Assembly: GCA_002305335.1 (NCBI GenBank)
Contig: DBQR01000026.1
Coordinates: 1-32,121, forward strand
From: Clostridiales bacterium UBA1389
Lineage (GTDB): Bacteria; Bacillota; Clostridia; Oscillospirales; CAG-382
Reading direction: 5' to 3'
Length of the DNA stretch: 32,121 bases
A program made the translations under genes and the position numbers. Position 1 is the stretch's first letter, and every line of letters starts with the position of its first letter. Positions 15,248 to 22,903 of this stretch are shown piece after piece. The notes under the pieces were generated by a model. That model saw only the letters and a list, made by a program, of their open reading frames with translations. It was not told the origin of the DNA and made no database searches.

Positions 15248-16450
15248 ATGTACTGTGTTAGAAAAATATATGATGACTTATACTTTGTGGGCGCCAACGA
15301 CCGCCGCCTTGCTATGTTTGAGGGGGTTTTCTCGGTACCCAAGGGGGTTTCCTACAATTCCTATCTGCTTTTGGACAAAAAGACGGTACTGTTTGACACC
15401 GTCGACAAGGCGGTGGGAAGGGTTTTCTTTGAAAATGTCGAACATGCCCTTAATGGCAGGCCCCTTGACTATGTGGTGGTCCACCATATGGAACCCGACC
15501 ATTCGGCAACACTGACGGAGCTTTTGTCCCGGTATCCGGAAGCGAAGGTGGTGGGGAACGCCAAAACCGTAAATATGATTAAGCAGTTTTTCGATATCGA
15601 CCTTACCGGTTCGGCTTATATTGTAAAAGAGGGAGATACCCTTGACACCGGCAGCCGTAAGCTTGCCTTTTACATGGCTCCCATGGTTCACTGGCCGGAG
15701 GTTATGGTGACCTATGACCCGGTTTATAAGATAATATTTTCGGCGGACGCTTTCGGTACCTTCGGGGCGATAAACGGGGCGCTGTTTGCCGACGAGGCGG
15801 ATTTCGACCGGGATTATCTTGACGAATGCCGCCGCTACTATACCAACATAGTAGGGAAGTACGGTCAGCAGACTTTGAATCTGCTTAATAAAATTTCGGT
15901 ACTGGACGTTGAAATGATCTGCCCACTTCACGGGTTTGTGTGGCGGAAAAACCTTGATTATATCATAGAAAAACACAGAAAATGGGCGACCTATACTCCG
16001 GAGGAAACGGGGGTGCTTATTGCCTATGCTTCCGTTTACGGCAACACCGAAAACCTTGCCGAAATTATTTCCGCAAAGCTGAACGAAAAGGGAATAAAAA
16101 CAAAAATGTTTGACGTTTCGGTAACCGATGCTTCGGAGATTCTTTCCGAATGCTTCAGGTTTTCCCATCTGGTATTCGCCTCCGCCACCTACAATGCGGG
16201 AATTTTTATAAAAATGGAGGAATTGCTGCGGGACATAGCCTCCCACAACCTTCAGAACCGGACGGTGGGACTGGTGCAGAACGGCTCCTGGGTACCCATC
16301 GCCACAAAGTATATGAAGGAAATTTTATCCCCGTTAAAGAATATCACCATTTTGGAAGAAACAATTACCATAAATTCATCCCTGAAGGAAACCCAGCGGG
16401 AGGATGTTGAAAATTTCGTAAATGCGGTTGTAAATTCCATAAAAAAATAA
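15248..16450 (+). CDS. fprA: Flavodiiron protein (FprA-type A-flavoprotein, O2/NO reductase)
   Basis: This 400-residue protein has an N-terminal metallo-beta-lactamase-like diiron domain. Its ligands are His80, Glu82, Asp84 and His85 (HMEPDHS), His148 (MVHWPE), Asp167 (SADAFG) and His228 (CPLHGF). The C-terminal flavodoxin domain has the FMN phosphate loop SVYGNT (262-267). It reduces O2 to water (or NO to N2O) with electrons from rubredoxin, encoded two genes downstream. The start is ATG 15248, because GGAGG (15232-15236) serves it with an 11-nt gap; the upstream ATG 15230 overlaps that site. The product is cytoplasmic and forms an operon with dfx and rubredoxin. Confidence 0.95.
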   Translation: MYCVRKIYDDLYFVGANDRRLAMFEGVFSVPKGVSYNSYLLLDKKTVLFDTVDKAVGRVFFENVEHALNGRPLDYVVVHHMEPDHSATLTELLSRYPEAKVVGNAKTVNMIKQFFDIDLTGSAYIVKEGDTLDTGSRKLAFYMAPMVHWPEVMVTYDPVYKIIFSADAFGTFGAINGALFADEADFDRDYLDECRRYYTNIVGKYGQQTLNLLNKISVLDVEMICPLHGFVWRKNLDYIIEKHRKWATYTPEETGVLIAYASVYGNTENLAEIISAKLNEKGIKTKMFDVSVTDASEILSECFRFSHLVFASATYNAGIFIKMEELLRDIASHNLQNRTVGLVQNGSWVPIATKYMKEILSPLKNITILEETITINSSLKETQREDVENFVNAVVNSIKK

Positions 16451-16465
16451 AAAGGAGTGACTGAA

Positions 16466-16846
16466 ATGGAACTTAAGTTTTATCGCTGCCGGCACTGCGG
16501 CAACATTATCGCCCACCTTAACGATTCGGGTGTAAGGGTGGTTTGCTGCGGCGAACAGATGGCGGAGCTTGTCCCCAACACCGTGGATGCTTCCACCGAA
16601 AAGCATGTTCCGGTTGTTATCGCCGAGGACAACATAATCACCGTCAAAGTCGGCTCTGTGGCTCACCCCATGGCAGAAGAGCACTACATTCAATGGATTG
16701 TAATCCAGACCGAACAGGGAAATCAGCGGAAGATTCTTAAACCCGGCGACAAGCCCGAAGCCTGCTTTAAAGTCTGCTGCGGCGACAAGGTTATAGCCGT
16801 ATACGAGTACTGCAACCTCCACGGACTGTGGAAAGCCGAAGTTTAA
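16466..16846 (+). CDS. dfx: Desulfoferrodoxin (class II superoxide reductase)
   Basis: This 126-residue protein has an N-terminal desulforedoxin domain with four cysteines (CRHC at 8-11 and CC after VRVV) for the Fe(Cys)4 centre II. The neelaredoxin domain follows: EKHVP, HPMAEEHYIQW and the CNLHGLW motif supply the four His and one Cys of the superoxide-reducing centre I. It reduces superoxide to peroxide using rubredoxin electrons, without making O2. AAAGGAG (16451-16457) lies 8 nt before ATG 16466; the upstream GTG at 16457 is part of that site. It follows fprA by 15 nt. Confidence 0.95.
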   Translation: MELKFYRCRHCGNIIAHLNDSGVRVVCCGEQMAELVPNTVDASTEKHVPVVIAEDNIITVKVGSVAHPMAEEHYIQWIVIQTEQGNQRKILKPGDKPEACFKVCCGDKVIAVYEYCNLHGLWKAEV

Positions 16847-16872
16847 TTATCAATTCAGAAAGGAAAAAACAT

Positions 16873-17031
16873 ATGGTTTACGTTTGCACAATCTGCGGCT
16901 ATGAGTATGATGAGGCGGTAGGCGATCCCGATAACGGAATCCCCGCCGGCACCAAATTCGAAGCCCTTCCCGAAGATTTCGCCTGCCCCGTTTGCGGTGC
17001 GGGCAAGGACTCTTTTGAAGCAAAGGAATAG
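16873..17031 (+). CDS. Rubredoxin
   Basis: This 52-residue protein has standard rubredoxin length, with CTICGYEYDEAVGDPDNGI and CPVCGAG supplying the four iron-binding Cys. It carries electrons to the flavodiiron protein and the superoxide reductase upstream. Start ATG 16873 is behind AGAAAGGA. The in-frame ATG at 16828 lies inside dfx and is not used. It closes the operon, followed 10 nt later by a strong terminator. Confidence 0.96.
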   Translation: MVYVCTICGYEYDEAVGDPDNGIPAGTKFEALPEDFACPVCGAGKDSFEAKE

Positions 17032-17041
17032 GAATTCATAT

Positions 17042-17073
17042 AAAAAATCTCCCCGAAAAAGGGGAGATTTTTT
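17042..17073. terminator. Strong bidirectional terminator after rubredoxin
   Basis: AAAAAATCTCCCC (17042-17054) pairs perfectly with GGGGAGATTTTTT (17061-17073) across a 6-nt loop. A and T runs flank both sides, so it can also stop the opposing small membrane-protein gene. Confidence 0.95.
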
Positions 17074-17088
17074 GCCGTTTTTAGGTGT

Positions 17089-17352
17089 TTATTTAAACCA
17101 AACGAAAATACAGAACAGAATAAACAACGCTATAACACCGAAAAAGATGGCGCCCACCAGAAATGAGGCGGAAAGGACACCCTTCAAAAGGGCTTTGCTT
17201 TCCTGTTTGGTTAAGGGAATTTTTTCGCTGTTCCGACTTTCGCCGTCACTGCCGGAAGCCCTGTTCTTTTTATACCAGGGCAATCCTTCCACATTCATAT
17301 TGGCTACGGTTCTTCCGTCGTCATCGTCATGGTGTTGTTTTTTATCTGACAT
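17089..17352 (-). CDS. Small tail-anchored membrane protein, 87 aa
   Basis: I do not recognise a family. The start ATG 17352 has AGGAGG 8 nt upstream; the longer frame to 17514 overlaps the terminator of the ABC operon and is not used. The N-terminal half is polar and charged (HHDDDD at 7-12, Asn/Lys/Ser-rich to residue 57). A single transmembrane segment lies at 59-86 and ends in Lys87. A cytoplasmic head with a C-terminal anchor is the simplest topology. It shares a bidirectional terminator with the rubredoxin operon. Confidence 0.8.
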   Translation of the reverse strand: MSDKKQHHDDDDGRTVANMNVEGLPWYKKNRASGSDGESRNSEKIPLTKQESKALLKGVLSASFLVGAIFFGVIALFILFCIFVWFK

Positions 17353-17380
17353 AGCGGGTACCTCCTGAAAGGGGATTGCT

Positions 17381-17415
17381 TTACGGGATAAACTGTATTT
17401 TATTATGTCCCGTAA
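17381..17415 (-). promoter_or_regulatory. Inverted repeat upstream of the small membrane-protein gene
   Basis: TTACGGGA (17381-17388) and TCCCGTAA (17408-17415) form a perfect 8-bp inverted repeat separated by 19 AT-rich nt. It lies 29 nt before the start codon. It could be an operator or a leader stem. No convincing -35/-10 pair was found. Confidence 0.45.
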
Positions 17416-17416
17416 T

Positions 17417-17446
17417 AAAAAGTTGTGCCGGAAGGCACAGCTTTTT
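17417..17446. terminator. Terminator of the opp operon
   Basis: AAAAAGTTGTGCC (17417-17429) and GGCACAGCTTTTT (17434-17446) form a stem with one internal mismatch and a GGAA loop. On the minus strand it follows the oppF stop (17453) directly and is followed by TTTTTATT. The plus-strand side also has a T run. Confidence 0.88.
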
Positions 17447-17452
17447 ATTTTT

Positions 17453-18514
17453 TTATTTATCGGTCGGGGATGTTTCCGAATCCTTTTTATCCGAAACGGC
17501 CTTGATGACGTCATACAGATGGCAGGCGCAGAAATGTCCCGGTTCGATTTCCTTCAGTGCGGGATCAACGGTTTTACAGATTTCCATACATTCCTTGCAG
17601 CGGGTATGGAATTTGCAACCCGAAGGGGGGTTCGCGGGGGAGGGGATGCTCCCTTCCAAAATGATCCGCTTCATCTTGAAGTCGGGGTCGGGTACGGGAA
17701 TTGCCGAAAACAGCGCCTTTGTATAGGGATGCAGGGGATTTGCAAACACCTTTTCGGTGGGGGCGAATTCCACCATGCTGCCCAGATACATAACACCCAC
17801 CGTGTCCGAGATATGCTCCACCACCGAAAGGTCGTGGGAAATGAACAGATAGGTTAAATTGAACTGCTTCTGAAGGCTTTTTAGCAGATTTATTATCTGC
17901 GCCTGAATGGAAACGTCAAGGGCTGAAACCGGTTCGTCGCAGACAATGAATTCCGGGTTTAACGCCAGAGCTCTGGCAATGCAGATTCTCTGCCGCTGAC
18001 CGCCGGAAAATTCATGGGGATAGCGGTCTTTATGGTATTCCTGAAGGCCGCAGGCCTTCATTACCCGTGTGATATAATCGTCGAACTCCTCGGGAGGGAC
18101 GATATTATGTTCCCGCACCGCCTCGCCTATGATTTCCCCCACCGGCAACCTGGGGGAAAGGGAGGAATAGGGGTCCTGAAAGATTATCTGAATCTTGGGA
18201 CGGAATTTTCTGAGTTCGGATTTGGAAAGCTTGAATATATCCTTCCCGTTGAAATATACTTCTCCTTCGGTTTTTGGGTAAAGCCTTAAGAGGGTTCTGC
18301 CGGCGGTTGATTTGCCGCAGCCCGATTCCCCCACCAGTCCCATGGTGGTGCCCCGCTTAATGGTAAAGGAAATATCGTCAACCGCTTTAACGTTGCCGAT
18401 AATCCTTCTTATAAAGGTTGACCTGATGGGGAAGTATTTTTTCAGATGTCTTACTTCGAGGAGGTTTTCGGGATTTGTGGCGACAGCCTTCTTGGTATTG
18501 TTTGCGTTGCTCAT
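17453..18514 (-). CDS. oppF: Oligopeptide/dipeptide ABC transporter ATPase (OppF-type)
   Basis: This 353-residue ATPase has Walker A GESGCGKS (62-69), Q-loop FQDPYSSLSP (112-121), signature FSGGQRQR (169-176) and Walker B VCDEP (191-195) with D-loop SALD. The C-terminal Opp/Dpp extension has the usual Cys cluster (GCKFHTRCKECMEIC). It powers uptake together with OppD. Its ATG overlaps the oppD stop (ATGA), with GGAGG 7 nt upstream. Last gene of the five-gene operon. Confidence 0.92.
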   Translation of the reverse strand: MSNANNTKKAVATNPENLLEVRHLKKYFPIRSTFIRRIIGNVKAVDDISFTIKRGTTMGLVGESGCGKSTAGRTLLRLYPKTEGEVYFNGKDIFKLSKSELRKFRPKIQIIFQDPYSSLSPRLPVGEIIGEAVREHNIVPPEEFDDYITRVMKACGLQEYHKDRYPHEFSGGQRQRICIARALALNPEFIVCDEPVSALDVSIQAQIINLLKSLQKQFNLTYLFISHDLSVVEHISDTVGVMYLGSMVEFAPTEKVFANPLHPYTKALFSAIPVPDPDFKMKRIILEGSIPSPANPPSGCKFHTRCKECMEICKTVDPALKEIEPGHFCACHLYDVIKAVSDKKDSETSPTDK

Positions 18515-19710
18515 AACAAGTCCTCCACATTCACGGATTTCGGGTATCCCAGTATTTCTCCCTTATCGAAGAACCTATAGCAGGACACGATATGAGTATC
18601 GCTTATTTTAATTTCCGGGGGATATACGCCTTTGCATCTGTCGCAGGCATATTCGCAGCGGTCTTTGAAATAGCAGTAGTTAGGCATATCGACAGGATTG
18701 GGAACACTTCCCGGAATGTTATAAAGGGAATCAACCTTCTTTCCCACCACCGGTTTGGATTTCATAAGCCCGATGGTGTAGGGATGGCAGGGATTTTGAA
18801 AAATTTCGTTTGCGGTGCCTTTTTCCACCACACGTCCGGCGTACATAACCACCACATAGTCGGCCATGCTGGCTATAACGCCGAGGTCGTGGGTTATAAG
18901 CATAATCGAGCTGTTAATTTTATCCTTGAGTTCCTTAAGCAAATCAAGAATCTGCGCTTGAATGGTAACGTCAAGGGCGGTTGTGGGTTCGTCGGCTATA
19001 ATAAGGTCGGGGTTGCAGGCAAGGGCGATGGCTATCATTATCCTCTGGCGCATACCGCCGGAAAGCTCGTGGGGATACATTGAATAAATGCCTTTGGCGT
19101 TGGCTATACCCACAAGATCAATCATTTCAAGGGTTCTTGCCTTTATCTGCACCTTGCTCATATGGGGGTTGTGGAGTTTTATAACCTCGTCAACCTGGTC
19201 GCCTATACGGAACACCGGGTTCAATGAAGTCATGGGTTCCTGAAAGATCATGGAAACATGGTTTCCTCTGATGTTCTGCATCTTGGCAGTGGGGGTATTT
19301 ACTATGTTGTAGGCGGTGCCGTCCCCCCGATTGAAGCGGATTTCGCCCCCCACCACCTGTCCGGTGGGACGCTGAACAAGCTGCATAAGGGAAAGGGACA
19401 GAACGCTTTTGCCGCAGCCCGATTCCCCCACCACGCCCACTGTCTTCGACTTGGGTATGTTGAAGGAAACCCCGTCCACCGCCTTTACCGTGCCTATATC
19501 GGTAAAGAAGTAGGTGCAGACGTTGTCGAACTCCACAATGTTGTTATTATCCCGCATTTTAGTTAAGTAGAGGGCGGGGTCCTTGTTGGCGTTGTTACGG
19601 TCTTTTTCCAGCTTTTTTGTGATTTTCCGATTGTATTTCGAAATCTGTCTGGATTCTTTACCGGTTATATATGAAGTATTTTTAGCTGCCGTTTTTTTGA
19701 ATACTGACAT
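18511..19710 (-). CDS. oppD: Oligopeptide/dipeptide ABC transporter ATPase (OppD-type)
   Basis: This 399-residue ATPase has Walker A GESGCGKS (95-102), Q-loop FQEPMTSLNP (156-165), signature LSGGMRQR (216-223), Walker B IIADEP (237-242) and the Opp/Dpp C-terminal cysteine motif (CYFKDRCEYACDRC). A Lys/Arg-rich extension of about 55 residues precedes the ABC core, longer than the usual few residues in OppD. A strong site (AAGGAGG, 8 nt spacing) supports the annotated ATG, so the extension is probably real. Confidence 0.92.
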   Translation of the reverse strand: MSVFKKTAAKNTSYITGKESRQISKYNRKITKKLEKDRNNANKDPALYLTKMRDNNNIVEFDNVCTYFFTDIGTVKAVDGVSFNIPKSKTVGVVGESGCGKSVLSLSLMQLVQRPTGQVVGGEIRFNRGDGTAYNIVNTPTAKMQNIRGNHVSMIFQEPMTSLNPVFRIGDQVDEVIKLHNPHMSKVQIKARTLEMIDLVGIANAKGIYSMYPHELSGGMRQRIMIAIALACNPDLIIADEPTTALDVTIQAQILDLLKELKDKINSSIMLITHDLGVIASMADYVVVMYAGRVVEKGTANEIFQNPCHPYTIGLMKSKPVVGKKVDSLYNIPGSVPNPVDMPNYCYFKDRCEYACDRCKGVYPPEIKISDTHIVSCYRFFDKGEILGYPKSVNVEDLL

Positions 19711-19723
19711 TTCAATTACCTCC

Positions 19724-21796
19724 TTATCTCTTCATCTTCGGGTCGAAGGCGTCACGCAGGCCGTCACCCACGAAGTTGAAGGCGATAACGGTAAGACAGA
19801 TGAAAATGCCCACCGGTATCCAGATGTACGTAAGCTCAATCATATTGCTGGCATCCGAAACCGAGTTTATCATTGAACCCCAGGAAGCAAGGGGATGCTT
19901 AACCCCCAGTCCCAAGAAGGAAAGCACCGATTCGGTAAGTATAACCCCGCCGAGACCTGCGGTGGCGTTGACTATAAGCTGGGGCATTACGTTGGGTACC
20001 AGGTGACGGAAGATTCTTCTTGAAACCTTCAGCCCCCCCACTTCGGTGGCAAGCATGAATTCCTGTTCCCTAAGGGAGAGGATTTGTCCTCTTACCAGCC
20101 GGGCAACCCCGGACCAGCCCAAAAAGCCGAGAATTGCCATCATCCACATCAGACGGCTCGTAGCGTCAAGCTGGGCTTTATCGAAATAAGCGCCTATGAT
20201 AATCAGTATCGGCATGGTGGGTATACAGTTGAAAATATCCACCAGACGCATTATCAGAGTGTCGATCCAACCGCTGAAATAACCCGAAATACCGCCTAAA
20301 ATAACGCCGATGATGGTTTCTATAATAACCACGACAAAGCCCACCAGAAGGGAAACCCGTCCGCCGTACATCATTCTCGACAGCACGTCGTATCCGTCAA
20401 CGTCGGTGCCCAAGAGGTGATACTGCTGGGATTTGGGGGAACCGGGCTTGGCTTTTGTGTCAATGAGGTAATTTATACGGTCACATCTTATTTCATAATG
20501 ATAAATTTTGTTTATTATCGTTACTTCCGTATCCTCATAGATTATCCTGCCCGACTCGTCCCTTGCTATGGATTCATCTGCATTCTGCTTTTCAACTTTT
20601 GTTACGATGGTAATGGTATCTTTGCCCTTTGCCAGCATTTCATTCACTGCGGCTTCTATATCCTTTTTAAATTCAATAGGAAGGGCGCCGGAACCGTCGG
20701 CGCGGTGTACCGAAAATCTGGAAAATTCGCCGTACAGCTCGTCGCCGAGGTAGATATTCAACTTATCGTTTTCTTCGCGTATAGTAAACTCATCGTTATC
20801 GTAACTGAACTCACCGTCGGATATAAGACCGAGATGGGCTGCTATAAGGAAGTCGGTTTTCAATCTCATCTCTTCATTCATCAGATTAACGGTATAAAGA
20901 GTATGGATATACCTTATATTTCCGATGGTTATCAGGCCGATATTGTAAGTGTCATTGTCAATTTTGTCAATTTTATAGTTTTCGCCGTCAAATTCGAACA
21001 TCCCGCTGTCTTTGTTGGCTAAAACAGCTGCTTCAAATTCCTCGCCCAAAGACTGGGAGGCATACTGGAAGGGGGATTCCGGAATAAGTTTTATGCTGTA
21101 TTTCTTACCCGGTAGACTGTTTATCAGATAGGTCTTTCCGTCAAATTCAAATTCGCTTAAACTGTCGTCGATTGCAGCTATGGCGGCGGATTTGAAATCC
21201 TCGCCAAGGGTTATGCCTTCGGCAAAAATTATATCCTTCTGAAACGCATCGTATTCGCCGATTGCGATATAATTCGCAAGGGTGGCTACATTCAATGAAC
21301 TGCTGTCGGAAAGGGAATAAACATTATTTGTTTCGTATTTCAGTAAAAACAGATTGCCGTCCTTGTCGTTGATAAACTTAAAGGTTAAATCGTTAGGCAC
21401 CATATCGCTTATGATATAGCGGCTTATGTTGCTTAAAATATTTTTATCAACCGCTTCGGCATCCGCAAGTTTAAAATTTCCGTAATCGACTATATTATTC
21501 GCGGAACCGAATTCGTCGTTTTCAAGTATATCGATTTTATAAAACTTTTCGGTCTGATGGTAGGGGTATAAGAAGGGACCGATAAAGCAGAATACGAACA
21601 TAAATATAAGAATAGAGCTTCCCACGATGGCAAGCTTGTTACGTAAAAACCGCTTTGTAACGAGTCTTCCGGGGCTTAACACCTTAACCCGCTGAGTGTC
21701 GTCTAACTTCATTACCCCGTCATTCGACTCATGTTGAGCTAATTTGCCCTCATGTTCGGCTTTTTTCAACGCTTCGTTTAAATCTTTGGGTTCCAT
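19724..21796 (-). CDS. oppC: OppC-type permease with a very large extracytoplasmic insert
   Basis: This 690-residue protein compares with about 300 for OppC/DppC. The core is normal: TM1 at 53-74, then HLLGTDVDGYDVLSRMMYGG (460-479), five more TM segments and the EAA loop (EVGGLKVSRRIFRHLVPNVM, 585-604). The difference is residues 75-459, about 385 hydrophilic residues between TM1 and TM2, which should face outside. Within it three degenerate repeats are visible, each a helix-like stretch followed by F-x-F/Y-D-x-x-x-Y/F-x-I and a beta-like end: about 197-238, 249-290 and 309-350. Start ATG 21796 is behind GGGGGAGG; the TTG at 21814 is less likely. OppA in the same operon also carries an insert. 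Confidence 0.9.
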   Translation of the reverse strand: MEPKDLNEALKKAEHEGKLAQHESNDGVMKLDDTQRVKVLSPGRLVTKRFLRNKLAIVGSSILIFMFVFCFIGPFLYPYHQTEKFYKIDILENDEFGSANNIVDYGNFKLADAEAVDKNILSNISRYIISDMVPNDLTFKFINDKDGNLFLLKYETNNVYSLSDSSSLNVATLANYIAIGEYDAFQKDIIFAEGITLGEDFKSAAIAAIDDSLSEFEFDGKTYLINSLPGKKYSIKLIPESPFQYASQSLGEEFEAAVLANKDSGMFEFDGENYKIDKIDNDTYNIGLITIGNIRYIHTLYTVNLMNEEMRLKTDFLIAAHLGLISDGEFSYDNDEFTIREENDKLNIYLGDELYGEFSRFSVHRADGSGALPIEFKKDIEAAVNEMLAKGKDTITIVTKVEKQNADESIARDESGRIIYEDTEVTIINKIYHYEIRCDRINYLIDTKAKPGSPKSQQYHLLGTDVDGYDVLSRMMYGGRVSLLVGFVVVIIETIIGVILGGISGYFSGWIDTLIMRLVDIFNCIPTMPILIIIGAYFDKAQLDATSRLMWMMAILGFLGWSGVARLVRGQILSLREQEFMLATEVGGLKVSRRIFRHLVPNVMPQLIVNATAGLGGVILTESVLSFLGLGVKHPLASWGSMINSVSDASNMIELTYIWIPVGIFICLTVIAFNFVGDGLRDAFDPKMKR

Positions 21797-21810
21797 AGGT
21801 TCCTCCCCCG

Positions 21811-22803
21811 TCAATTTACTCTTACCCGCGGGTCAACCACAGCATAGAGAATGTCAGCTATAAGTGTTCCCAGCAGAGTAAGACTTGAAATAAATGTAAG
21901 GTAAAACATAGTGAACGGGATATCCCCGCCGATCATGGAGTAATAGGATGTATAACCGATTCCCCGGATTGAGAAAAGGGTTTCGGTTATAAGGGCACCC
22001 GAAAAGAGGGAGGGAAGGGATCCGCCGAGAATCGTAACAACGGGAATAAGGGTGTTTCTGAAGGCATGATGGGCTATAACCCGGTTTTCGGGAAGTCCCT
22101 TTGCCCGGGCGGTGCGTATATAGTCCGCATTAAGCACCTCAAGAGTATTTGTTCTGGTATAACGCATTAAACCGCCGATACTTAAAAGAGTCAGTGTAAC
22201 GGCAGGCAGCACGAAATGCGATGCCATATCCAGGAACCGGGCCATGCCGGTCAAGGTACCTGCGGTTCGCGCGGTTTCCATTCCCATTGCGGGAAACCAG
22301 TCCAGCTTGACGGCAAATACCAGTTTCAATACGGTTGCTACAAAGAAGGAGGGCATGGAAATACCTATAAGACTTACGACCGTCACGGTATAGTCGGTGA
22401 CGCTGTACTGCTTGGTGGCGGCTATAACCCCTAAAGGTATCGCAATGGCAACCTCAAGAATAAAAGCGATAAGTCCCAGGAAAAAGCTGTACCAGATGAC
22501 ATCGTTGAACTTATCGGTGACGCTTTTCGTCCACTGCCAGCTTTCACCGAAATCGCCCTTCACTGCAGATTTCATCCAGGTCAAGAAACCCTCAAGCGGG
22601 CTTTTGTCAAGTCCGTACTGGGCGTTCAGTTCCTGAATCCACTGCTGTGCATTTTTCGTGGAACCGGGTTTTGTGGCAAGTTCCCGCGCGGTGGTTTCCA
22701 CATAGCTTGTAGGCAGGCTTCGCATGAGCAGATATACGGCAAGCATCACGAAGAAAAGTATGAAAACACACAAAAGCAGCCTTTTAACAATAAATTTAAA
22801 CAT
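21811..22803 (-). CDS. oppB: OppB-type ABC permease
   Basis: This 330-residue protein is of normal length for OppB/DppB. TM1 is at about 9-30, followed by the periplasmic-type loop with QYGLDKSPLEGFLTWM and GDFGESW, then five further TM segments. The EAA-type loop is ADYIRTARAKGLPENRVIAHHAFRN. It forms the membrane channel with OppC. GGAG lies 8 nt before the ATG. A 16-20 bp stem-loop separates it from oppA. Confidence 0.93.
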   Translation of the reverse strand: MFKFIVKRLLLCVFILFFVMLAVYLLMRSLPTSYVETTARELATKPGSTKNAQQWIQELNAQYGLDKSPLEGFLTWMKSAVKGDFGESWQWTKSVTDKFNDVIWYSFFLGLIAFILEVAIAIPLGVIAATKQYSVTDYTVTVVSLIGISMPSFFVATVLKLVFAVKLDWFPAMGMETARTAGTLTGMARFLDMASHFVLPAVTLTLLSIGGLMRYTRTNTLEVLNADYIRTARAKGLPENRVIAHHAFRNTLIPVVTILGGSLPSLFSGALITETLFSIRGIGYTSYYSMIGGDIPFTMFYLTFISSLTLLGTLIADILYAVVDPRVRVN

Positions 22804-22839
22804 TTTTTATCTCCGCATAACAGATTAGTGTTTCATCTA

Positions 22840-22882
22840 ATATCAAGCAAGAGTCTGCTACAAGCAGACTCTTGCTTGGTAT
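22840..22882 (-). promoter_or_regulatory. Intercistronic stem-loop between oppA and oppB
   Basis: CAAGCAAGAGTCTGCT (22844-22859) pairs perfectly over 16 bp with 22863-22878 across ACA; four more outer pairs, one G-U, extend it. It lies 22 nt after the oppA stop. No T run follows on the minus strand, so it is a poor terminator. The usual role in such operons is to protect the upstream mRNA and raise binding-protein output over permeases (inferred). Confidence 0.85.
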
Positions 22883-22903
22883 CTATAAGATAACTGTTAA
22901 ATC

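Noticed and set aside
15278..16246. 322-residue open frame on the minus strand, opposite fprA
   Set aside because: The fprA frame contains all diiron and FMN motifs; the opposite frame has no recognisable domain or start signal.
22844..22878. oppA terminator
   Set aside because: The stem is strong but no T run follows on the minus strand, and oppB has no separate promoter that I can see. An intercistronic stabiliser fits better.
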